NCBI GenBank assembly: GCA_030528295.1
Contig: JAUMZC010000003.1
Location: 11,419 to 53,870 of the forward strand
Length of the DNA: 42,452 bases
Direction: 5' to 3'
Source: Corynebacterium sp.
GTDB taxonomy: Bacteria > Actinomycetota > Actinomycetes > Mycobacteriales > Mycobacteriaceae
The stretch's first letter is position 1, and each line of letters begins with the position of its first letter. Shown here one piece after another: positions 34,776 to 41,331 of the stretch. A program made the position numbers and the translations under genes. The notes under the pieces were generated by a model. The model was not told the origin of the DNA. It searched no databases and saw only the letters and a program-made list of their open reading frames with translations.

Positions 34776-35441
34776 ATGTTTAAGCGTTTTGTGCATGTTG
34801 GGGAAGGTGTGAATGTGGACGCTGTGATGTTGGAGTTGCTTGCTGAGGTGCAGCAGGCGGTTGCGGCTGTGCACCGTCGTCCGGTGAATTTGCGGAGGGC
34901 TGAGGTTACTGGTTCTGAGTCGGCGTTGCGGGGTGCCCGGGTTGCTGCGCGGATGTGGGGCTTGGGGGAGGAGCGGGTTATTGACGTGTATTCATTGTTG
35001 GCCCCGAATGTTGTTCAGTCTACACTGCGTACGTTTCAGCGCGCACCGTTGCAAGTATTGGCACGGCTTGATGTTCTTGCAGGTGGTTCGGGGGTGCCAG
35101 ACCATCCGTCACGCTTATCGACGCTCGCGGAGGTCATTGCAAGTGGAAAAGCTCACCCTGGTCTTCTCCCAGGCATTGTGCATGGGGAGCTGGTTGCCAG
35201 AGCACCGTTTGGGCAGCGCAGTGGTGCGGTAGGGTGGGCGTCGACACGCTTAGCGTGCATGTTGGACTGGGACGCTAAAGGTTTGTGCGTGCCGGAGCCG
35301 TACTGGTTTCGGAAGAAAGACCAATATTTGGCGGCGTTGGCGGAGTATCAGCAAAACCCCCGCCCGCTGCTAGAGATGCAGCTGCGTGGTTGGTTGGCGG
35401 GCGCAGCGGAAGCTGAAGGGATTGCCCGCGCGGCGTCGTAA
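34776..35441 (+). CDS. Conserved actinobacterial protein (Rv3662c-like), possible degenerate Fic fold
   Basis: The 221-residue protein starts at ATG 34776, because a longer frame (34692) would run into the divergent holin-like gene. The C-terminal half resembles the Fic fold: LPGIVHGELVARAPFGQRSG aligns with the HPFxxGNGR region, and WFRKKDQYLAALAEYQ with the later tyrosine-containing helix. The catalytic His and GNGR are absent, so AMP transfer is unlikely. Relatives are often labelled oxidoreductase, for which nothing is seen here. The last 72 bp overlap the convergent HAD gene. Confidence 0.72.
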   Translation: MFKRFVHVGEGVNVDAVMLELLAEVQQAVAAVHRRPVNLRRAEVTGSESALRGARVAARMWGLGEERVIDVYSLLAPNVVQSTLRTFQRAPLQVLARLDVLAGGSGVPDHPSRLSTLAEVIASGKAHPGLLPGIVHGELVARAPFGQRSGAVGWASTRLACMLDWDAKGLCVPEPYWFRKKDQYLAALAEYQQNPRPLLEMQLRGWLAGAAEAEGIARAAS

Positions 35442-36203
35442 CGCCCAGGTAGCCAGCCCCACTGCCAGGAGGGCCAGCACTGGTGTTGCCACTTGATAAC
35501 GCCGAGGTTTGTGAAACAGCGGCACTGGGTTGCGGAACACCCGCACTTCCCACCCGCGTTCGGCGGCGATGCGTCGTAACGCGCGGTCCGGGTTGACGGC
35601 CACAGCAGTGCCCACTAATTCCAGCATTGGCAAGTCGGTGACGGAATCTGAATACGCCGTGCTGCGCGCCAGGTCGTACCCGTAGGTCTCCGCAAGCCTA
35701 CGAATGGCCGTTGCCTTATTTTCCCCTTTGCAATAAAACAGCACGTCGCCGGTGTAGCGGCCGTCGTGAACCTCAAGTTCCGTGGCAGCAACCTTATGAA
35801 TTCCCAGTTCACGGGCGATTGGTTCCACAAGATCCCGGCCGGACGCGGACACAATCACCACATCATGGTGCAGCGCCTGGTGGTGCGCGATAAGTTCCTT
35901 TGCTTCCGCATAGATTGAAGGAGACACCACCTCATGGAGGGTTTGTTCCGCGATCCTCCGCACAGTCTGCACTTCCCAGTCAGTGACCATGGTGAGAAGC
36001 TGGTCGCGGGTGGAGTCCATTTGCTCGCTGGAGTATCCCGCAATCCGGTACAGCGTCTGGGCGAACGACAGCTGCATTGCGGTCACCGGAGTGATGAGCC
36101 CATTGTTGAGAAACTCACGACCAAATGCGAACGTTGACGAGCGTGCGATGATCGTTTTATCGAGGTCAAAAAACGCTGCGGGACGGGTTGCGCGAGCTGC
36201 CAT
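35370..36203 (-). CDS. HAD-IB phosphatase (SerB-like) with C-terminal membrane segment
   Basis: The 277-residue protein has the HAD motifs FDLDKTI (Asp13, Asp15), VSASG, a Lys in YCKGENK and YSDSVTDLPML, as in SerB-like subfamily IB hydrolases. A hydrophobic segment (ATPVLALLAVGLATWALRRR) near residue 245 and an Arg-rich tail suggest membrane attachment. Equivalent of Rv3661, next to the 6C RNA and ssd. ATG 36203 has TACAAT 7 bp upstream and no ribosome site. The 3' end overlaps the Fic-like gene by 72 bp. Confidence 0.9.
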   Translation of the reverse strand: MAARATRPAAFFDLDKTIIARSSTFAFGREFLNNGLITPVTAMQLSFAQTLYRIAGYSSEQMDSTRDQLLTMVTDWEVQTVRRIAEQTLHEVVSPSIYAEAKELIAHHQALHHDVVIVSASGRDLVEPIARELGIHKVAATELEVHDGRYTGDVLFYCKGENKATAIRRLAETYGYDLARSTAYSDSVTDLPMLELVGTAVAVNPDRALRRIAAERGWEVRVFRNPVPLFHKPRRYQVATPVLALLAVGLATWALRRRAGNPFSFRCARQPTTQLHL

Positions 36204-36210
36204 GGGGGCA

Positions 36211-36238
36211 ATTGTATAGCAAAGAAAACGCAGGTAAA
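36211..36238 (-). promoter_or_regulatory. Leaderless promoter of the HAD gene
   Basis: On the minus strand TTTACC (36238-36233), 16-bp spacer, TACAAT (36216-36211), then 7 bp to ATG 36203. Confidence 0.55.
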
Positions 36239-36269
36239 CCCATGTATAGGGTGTAATACTTGACGGGGG

Positions 36270-36298
36270 TTGTCAAAGTCAAAAAGTTCTGTCATACT
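36270..36298 (+). promoter_or_regulatory. Promoter of the 6C RNA
   Basis: TTGTCA (36270-36275), 17-bp spacer, CATACT (36293-36298), placing the RNA start near 36305. Confidence 0.65.
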
Positions 36299-36304
36299 AG
36301 TGGT

Positions 36305-36404
36305 GCAAGGCCCCGACATACTGAGCGGCCTGCCCCGGTCCATCCCCCCCGAGGCCGGGTGATGGAGGCCCGCGCTCACCCCCCCCGAGGCGCGGGCCTT
36401 CCCT
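36305..36404 (+). ncRNA. 6C small RNA (B11-type)
   Basis: About 100 nt with two hairpins carrying C-rich loops: TCCATC (36339-36344) pairs with GATGGA (36361-36366), with a run of C's and GAGG inside; AGGCCCGCGC (36366-36375) pairs with GCGCGGGCCT (36390-36399) around a loop with eight C's. Two stem-loops with at least six C's define the actinobacterial 6C RNA. The place between the HAD-IB gene and ssd equals that of B11 between Rv3661 and Rv3660c. 6C RNAs are thought to pair with G-rich ribosome sites. The second hairpin probably also ends the transcript. End points are estimates. Confidence 0.88.
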
Positions 36405-36492
36405 TATGTCTCAAGTACTTTCGTGTATTCGGGTGGGGTATCTCCAATTTCGCAACTCCCGGCATCGTATATGGTTTGCTTGGTGGGCAGCG

Positions 36493-36553
36493 TTATCCAC
36501 AGGATGGGCTAAGTTTGTGATTCTTCTCACAATTAGCTTCGGGGTTATTCACA
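36493..36553 (+). promoter_or_regulatory. GlxR operator between two DnaA-box sequences, upstream of ssd-tad
   Basis: A perfect GlxR consensus TGTGA-TTCTTC-TCACA lies at 36516-36531. It is flanked by TTATCCACA (36493-36501, the consensus DnaA box) and TTATTCACA (36545-36553, fits TTATNCACA), both on the same strand and 52 bp apart. All lie 55-115 bp before the ssd start. Regulation is inferred from motifs. Confidence 0.7.
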
Positions 36554-36607
36554 GGTTCACCTGGGGGATGGTTGAGCAGATTTGCTGTTTCCTGAAAAGC
36601 TCAAGCC

Positions 36608-37636
36608 ATGACCCAGCAACCAATCCTCGTAGCCGTCGCAGATCCAATGCTGCATCCGGAAGTCATGCATATCGCCGCAGCAACCGGACGTCCCGTCATG
36701 GATTACAGCGATCCGCGGGAGATTGCCCGCAACGTCGACCGCTGCGCAGCGGTCCTGGTGTGTTCTAAGATCGCGCCCGCCATTCCACGCAATACTCGAA
36801 CCCGCATCTTCTTGGTGTGCCCAGAACCAGGGCCACCAGACTGGAAAGTCGCTGTGGATTGCCATGCCGAGCAGGCCCTCGTGATACCCGCGCAGGCCCC
36901 GGAGCTACTGCGGATGCTGGGCCGCCAAGACGCTCCCGTGGATTGTGGAACCGTGGTTGGGTTTGTGCCGGCTTCCGGCGGAGCGGGCGCCAGCGTCTTG
37001 GCCGCCGCCGTTGCTCGAATCGCCGCCGAATATGTAAACACAGTGGTCATCGACGCGGATCCCCAATCAGGCGGACTGGATTTGGTGTTCGGATTGGAAG
37101 ACGAGCCGGGTGCCAGGTGGGGCGATATCACCCTAAGTTCGGATGACATCGCGGGAAATCTTTTGGAAGCACTACCGCAAACCCCAGACGGTATTCGGGT
37201 GTTATCAGCAGCTCGCTCCTCAGTGGCATCCATTGGGACAGAAGCAGCTGAACAATTCACAGGAGCAATCACGAGCCTGCGTGGGGTGGCGGATTTGATC
37301 GTTGTGGATTGCAGTCCGGCAAGCGTGATGGATCTAGCACCGCTAATGGATTTGGTGGTCCTCGTTGTTCCGGCGCAGGTTCGGCCAACCGCCGCCGCGG
37401 CAGCATGCGCGGCCAGAATGAAGGCGCAGCATGTGGATATTGCGGCGATCGTGCGACATATCCAATGGTCAGGACTAGAACCTGGAGATGTGGAGCGCAT
37501 CAGCGGGGTCAATGTGCTTGCTGAGCTCACCACTGTGGGAAGGCTTGCCAAAACCTTAGATATGCAGGGGCTTCCGATGCGCATACCGCGACCACTCAAG
37601 AGCGCTGCACATGCGGTATTGGAGGCGCTGCGATGA
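36608..37636 (+). CDS. ssd: Septum-site-determining-like protein Ssd (CpaE/MinD-type ATPase relative)
   Basis: The 342-residue protein has a receiver-like N-terminal part (about 1-105) and a ParA/MinD-type domain. The phosphate loop is PASGGAGASV (121-130), lacking both lysines of the deviant Walker motif (KGGxGKT); VVIDADPQSGGLDLVFG (146-162) and VVDCSP follow. It heads a Tad operon as Rv3660c (Ssd) does. CpaE-like proteins place Tad machinery, and Ssd has been linked to septum control. Start ATG 36608. It overlaps tadA by 4 bp. Confidence 0.9.
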   Translation: MTQQPILVAVADPMLHPEVMHIAAATGRPVMDYSDPREIARNVDRCAAVLVCSKIAPAIPRNTRTRIFLVCPEPGPPDWKVAVDCHAEQALVIPAQAPELLRMLGRQDAPVDCGTVVGFVPASGGAGASVLAAAVARIAAEYVNTVVIDADPQSGGLDLVFGLEDEPGARWGDITLSSDDIAGNLLEALPQTPDGIRVLSAARSSVASIGTEAAEQFTGAITSLRGVADLIVVDCSPASVMDLAPLMDLVVLVVPAQVRPTAAAAACAARMKAQHVDIAAIVRHIQWSGLEPGDVERISGVNVLAELTTVGRLAKTLDMQGLPMRIPRPLKSAAHAVLEALR

Positions 37637-38766
37637 ACACAACCGAACTCATCGAGCGAGTGCAACGAAAACTCGCCGAAGCTGAGCAACCTGTTGATCC
37701 CAGCGGAATCGCGCGATATATCCGGGAAGAAGCTGGAGTGATTAGCGACGCCGAGGTGCTCGGCATTTTACGCAGGATCCGGAACGATTCCAACGGCGCA
37801 GGAATTCTCGAACAAGTGCTGTCAACACCTGGGGTTACAGACGTATTGGTGAATGGGCATGACGAGGTTTGGTTCGATCGTGGCGACGGCCTCGAACGCG
37901 CGTCCGTCAGTTTTGAAAATGATGCTGAAGTGCGTCAGCTTGCCACAAGGCTCGCCGTTGCATGTGGGCGAAGGCTCGACGATGCGCAGCCATTTGCGGA
38001 CGGCAGGTTACAGCGCGCCGACGGTAGCAGCATTCGTGTGCATGCGCTGCTGAGTCCACCAGCCGAAGGCGGGACCTGCCTGTCTTTGCGGGTATTGCGA
38101 CAGGCAGTGACCACCCTTGATGGTTTGGTTAAACGTGGAACTATGAGTGAGGAAAGCGCTACGCTCCTCACCCGAATTGTCCACGCACGGCAATCCTTCC
38201 TGGTCGTAGGCGGGACGGGGTCTGGTAAGACGACGCTCCTCGGTGCAATGCTGGCCGAAGTACCGCACGATGAACGCATTATCTGCATCGAGGACACCGC
38301 TGAATTGCATCCACCGCATCCACATGTGGTGAGCCTTGTTTCCCGTGCTCGGAACGTTGAGGGTCACGGCGAAATCACCATGACTGACCTGCTGCGACAA
38401 GCATTGAGGATGCGCCCAGATCGGATCGTGGTCGGGGAGATCCGGGGTGGGGAAGTAGTGGACCTCTTGGCTGCGCTGAATACCGGTCACGATGGCGGCG
38501 CGGGAACAGTGCACGCCAATAACCTGCGCGAAATACCGGCCCGCATGGAAGCCCTCGCGGCGCTCGGAGGGCTCGACCGAACGGCACTTCATTCCCAACT
38601 GAGTGCAGCCGTGCGAATTGTGGTGTCCATGCGGCGGACCACCAATGGCAGGCAATTACATCAAATAGGCGTTCTGGCTGGGAAACCGGTTCGTGTGTAC
38701 CCGATTTGGGATGCCAACCTAGGGCCCCAACCAGGGTTTCATGAATACGTGGAGAGCCTGCCATGA
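37633..38766 (+). CDS. tadA: Tad/Flp secretion ATPase TadA (CpaF-like)
   Basis: The 377-residue hexameric secretion ATPase has Walker A GGTGSGKT (193-200), the Asp/Glu box ICIEDTAEL (218-225), Walker B RIVVGEIRG (264-272) and the His box GAGTVHANN (289-297). It powers assembly of a type IVb-like pilus or secretion machine at the inner face of the membrane. Starts within the ssd stop (ATGA) and ends within the tadB start (ATGA). Confidence 0.96.
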   Translation: MNTTELIERVQRKLAEAEQPVDPSGIARYIREEAGVISDAEVLGILRRIRNDSNGAGILEQVLSTPGVTDVLVNGHDEVWFDRGDGLERASVSFENDAEVRQLATRLAVACGRRLDDAQPFADGRLQRADGSSIRVHALLSPPAEGGTCLSLRVLRQAVTTLDGLVKRGTMSEESATLLTRIVHARQSFLVVGGTGSGKTTLLGAMLAEVPHDERIICIEDTAELHPPHPHVVSLVSRARNVEGHGEITMTDLLRQALRMRPDRIVVGEIRGGEVVDLLAALNTGHDGGAGTVHANNLREIPARMEALAALGGLDRTALHSQLSAAVRIVVSMRRTTNGRQLHQIGVLAGKPVRVYPIWDANLGPQPGFHEYVESLP

Positions 38767-39545
38767 ATGTGGTGTTGTGCGTGTGCGCGGCGTCGATACT
38801 CGTGGGCGGATCCCCGCCGTCAACAGTGCGTTTTGGAGACCACGCCGAGGTGCAACGGCGATGGATTGTAGTGCTTGGCGCGGTGCTGGTGTCGCCGATC
38901 GTGGTGCTCGCCCCAGCTGCGACGATTGCTGCAGCCATGGTCGGTGCCACGCTTATGTTTGTGCTGCGGCAGCATCGCACACACAAGCGAAATACGAAGA
39001 TAGCCACAGCGACCAGCAGCTATATTGGACTGCTCCTGGGTGATCTGCGGGCAGGTTCGGCCATGCCCCAGGCGCTGCACACCGCCGCGGAGACGCTCCA
39101 ACAGCGTGCGGACACGCCGTCGCAACTCCTGCATACCGCGACCATCGCGGCACACCGAGCACGGCAAGGTGCGCCCGCGGCGGGAGTGTTTATCGACGCC
39201 CAGCAACGCTGCCCCGACCTGGGCACCATCGGCCTTGTGTGGAGCGTCGCCGAGCAGCACGGAATTCCGTTAGTTGACCTGCTTGAACAAACGCAACGTC
39301 GAATTGATCTGCGGTTGCGGCATCGGGCGGCAACAAGCGCGGCGTTGCAGGGTCCACAAGCGACGGCCGTAGTACTTGCCGTACTACCAGTGGCGGGCCT
39401 GCTGCTGGGCAGTGCGATGGGTGCGGATCCAATCGGATACCTGTTCACCACAACGCTCGGCGGCGTACTGCTTATCGCGGGCGTGGGTCTCACCTGCGGA
39501 GGTTTCCTCTGGTCACGCACGATTATAGAAAAGGCAGCAGCATGA
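38763..39545 (+). CDS. tadB: Tad membrane protein TadB
   Basis: The 260-residue protein has hydrophobic helices at about 1-20, 37-65, 195-215 and 230-250, with a central cytoplasmic GspF-type domain (LLLGDLRAGSAMPQAL, VEQ-like helices, IPLVDLLEQTQRRI). It is one of the paired platform proteins of the Tad system. Four-base overlaps on both sides indicate tight coupling. Confidence 0.9.
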   Translation: MNVVLCVCAASILVGGSPPSTVRFGDHAEVQRRWIVVLGAVLVSPIVVLAPAATIAAAMVGATLMFVLRQHRTHKRNTKIATATSSYIGLLLGDLRAGSAMPQALHTAAETLQQRADTPSQLLHTATIAAHRARQGAPAAGVFIDAQQRCPDLGTIGLVWSVAEQHGIPLVDLLEQTQRRIDLRLRHRAATSAALQGPQATAVVLAVLPVAGLLLGSAMGADPIGYLFTTTLGGVLLIAGVGLTCGGFLWSRTIIEKAAA

Positions 39546-40084
39546 ACATCCTCGCTTTAGTGCTTGTGGCTGCCGCGCTATTTGTGTACGCACCCAGTTC
39601 AAGTTGGCGTGTCATGCCGCCCAAACGAGCAGTACGACGCCGCGCCCCGCCCCGGGATATCACCATCGAAACGGCCGCAGACGTGGACTTGTTCGCAGCG
39701 TGTATTCAAGCCGGATTAAGTTCCGCTCATGCGGCGCAAGCGGTGGCGCGAATAGCCGACGATGAAACGTGGCGGACGGTGGCGTCATTACTTGCGATCG
39801 GTGTTCCGGCGGCGCGGGCGTGGGCGCCAGCTGAACACATCGCTGGGCTGTCGGAACTGGCGACATTAGCAAAGATTTCCGAGCGCTCGGGGGCAGCCAT
39901 GACAACTGGTTGCAGCCGGGTTGCGGAAAACATCCGCGCACAAGTGAGCGACCAAGCCACGGCGACGGCGGAGCGCGCTGGTGTTGTGATCGCAATGCCA
40001 CTCACAGTGTGCTTCCTGCCAGCGTTTTTCATCCTTGGATTAGCTCCAACCGTTATCAGCCTTGCACTTACGTTGATTCCATAA
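39542..40084 (+). CDS. tadC: Tad membrane protein TadC
   Basis: The 180-residue protein is a short GspF-type platform protein with an N-terminal helix, a soluble part (DVDLFAACIQAGLSSAHAAQ, SERSGAAMTTGCSRV) and a C-terminal helix pair (GVVIAMPLTVCFLPAFFILG). The family partner of TadB. It is small for TadC, as is usual in Corynebacteriales. Confidence 0.88.
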   Translation: MNILALVLVAAALFVYAPSSSWRVMPPKRAVRRRAPPRDITIETAADVDLFAACIQAGLSSAHAAQAVARIADDETWRTVASLLAIGVPAARAWAPAEHIAGLSELATLAKISERSGAAMTTGCSRVAENIRAQVSDQATATAERAGVVIAMPLTVCFLPAFFILGLAPTVISLALTLIP

Positions 40085-40100
40085 TGAAAGGTATAGTTCC

Positions 40101-40286
40101 ATGAACACATTGCAATATTTTGGTCAGAAACTCCGCGATGACGAAGGCATGACCACCATCGAATACGCGATGGGATCACTTGCCGCGGCGGCCATGGCGG
40201 CGGTGCTATACGCCGTGGTCAAAGGCGACACCGTGGTGAGCGCCATCGAAGACATTATTGCGAACGCTCTGAGCAGTACGCCATGA
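40101..40286 (+). CDS. Flp-type pilin-like peptide (DUF4244)
   Basis: The 61-residue protein has a type IVb prepilin motif: DDEG, cleavage expected after Gly16, then MTTIEYAMGSL with Glu at +5 and a hydrophobic helix. It is the likely major subunit of the Tad structure (Rv3656c type). ATG 40101 has GAAAGG upstream, a stronger ribosome site than its neighbours rely on, suiting a structural subunit. Overlaps the next gene by 4 bp. Confidence 0.9.
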   Translation: MNTLQYFGQKLRDDEGMTTIEYAMGSLAAAAMAAVLYAVVKGDTVVSAIEDIIANALSSTP

Positions 40287-40618
40287 TCTTCGAGGACCCC
40301 TTCGGCGACCGTTTCGGCGATCGCGGATCCACGACAATCGAGGCAGCAATCGGCATTGGTTCGCTGGTGAGCGTCGCTGCCTTGGCTGTTGCAGGACTGG
40401 CAACATTGGCGGCCTATATTTCGGCAGTTGATATTGCAGGGGCTGCGGCCCGTTCATACGCCATTGGTGTGGACTTCCAACCAACCCGTGGTGAAGTCAC
40501 GTACACGCAGGATGGAACCTTTGTGACTGCTACTGCAACGGTGAACGGTCCACTGAAACCTATGGAAGCGCACGCCGTGTTTCCGGTGGAATATCGGGCC
40601 CATGACACCGCAGAATGA
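40283..40618 (+). CDS. TadE-like minor pseudopilin
   Basis: The 111-residue protein has the prepilin-like sequence DRGSTTIEAAIGIGSL with Gly15 and Glu20 (+5), a hydrophobic helix (about 21-45) and an extracytoplasmic domain. Equivalent of Rv3655c. It overlaps the following gene by 17 bp. Confidence 0.88.
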   Translation: MIFEDPFGDRFGDRGSTTIEAAIGIGSLVSVAALAVAGLATLAAYISAVDIAGAAARSYAIGVDFQPTRGEVTYTQDGTFVTATATVNGPLKPMEAHAVFPVEYRAHDTAE

Positions 40619-40919
40619 TCGCGGAAATGCCACAATCGCGGCGGCTGGAATGGTCGCCGCCCTGATCGGTTTGGTCTGGATCACCGCCGTTGCAGGAGGA
40701 ATGGTCTCCGATACTCACCGTGCACGGAATGCGGCAGACCTCGCTGCGGTGGCAGGTGCGACTGCGCTGAGCGTGGGTGAGCCGCCATGTGCGGTGGCAC
40801 ACCAAGTGGCTCAAGAAAATCGCGCTGAGATCGAAGAATGCACGGTGGCTGATGCGGACGTGATTGTTACGGCCCGCGTAAATAATGCGACGGGTACTGC
40901 GCGGGCCGGTCCGCTTTAG
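40602..40919 (+). CDS. TadE/TadG-like secreted protein (Rv3654c-like)
   Basis: The 105-residue protein has DRGNATIAAAGMVAALIGL, a prepilin-like start with Ala instead of Glu at +5, a membrane helix, then the Rv3654c-type segment RARNAADLAAVAGATAL and two Cys (residues 66 and about 80) that could form a disulfide. It ends the ssd-tad operon. This family (Rv3654c, tight-adherence neighbour) is exported or surface-located in relatives. Confidence 0.85.
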   Translation: MTPQNDRGNATIAAAGMVAALIGLVWITAVAGGMVSDTHRARNAADLAAVAGATALSVGEPPCAVAHQVAQENRAEIEECTVADADVIVTARVNNATGTARAGPL

Positions 40920-41331
40920 GTGGCTCAGGTACAACCTGCGGCCTGGGGTGTTGCTTTCCGGAAGCTTGGGCCGTGCAGCACCCCCGAATTGGTGTATTTG
41001 GTGCACAAATTGTTGCTGGGATTTGGGGTGCTGAACTGCTGGTTTGATGGTCTTTGGTCAAATATTTGCGCTCGCAGCGTTGCCGGTGCTGTTGTGCGCG
41101 GTTTGAGGGTGGTGTGGTTGCGCGGTGCCCGACAGGGTTCGAACAGTAGATAAGAAGCCCACAGTCGGTTGTGGGCTATTCGCGCTGTTCAAAGTTTACA
41201 CGGCGCGCCGTGCTTAGTTTGATTTCGAGCGTTGACCTGCGGTTTTATCCTTGTTGCGGGGTGTTCCTCAGAGTAGAATAGGTGCTGTAAGGTTCAGTTC
41301 GGTCAGCAACACACAAGGCGGTGCACAAGCA
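40920..41331. other. Intergenic region after the tad operon
   Basis: No gene. It holds an inverted repeat CAGCACCCC (40976-40984) / GGGGTGCTG (41025-41033), a terminator-like hairpin AGCCCACA/TGTGGGCT (41156-41177), and just before it a tRNA-3'-end-like segment (GTGCCCGACAGGGTTCGAAC, 41126-41145). A promoter TTGTTG-N17-TAGAAT (41251-41279) fits the HNH gene. Confidence 0.6.
41156..41177. terminator. Hairpin between tad operon and HNH gene
   Basis: AGCCCACA (41156-41163), 6-nt loop, TGTGGGCT (41170-41177). The following sequence is ATTCG, not a T-run. Confidence 0.6.

Noticed and set aside
36493..36553. Chromosomal origin of replication
   Set aside because: Two DnaA boxes only, no dnaA/dnaN genes and no AT-rich unwinding region; more likely regulatory or titration sites.
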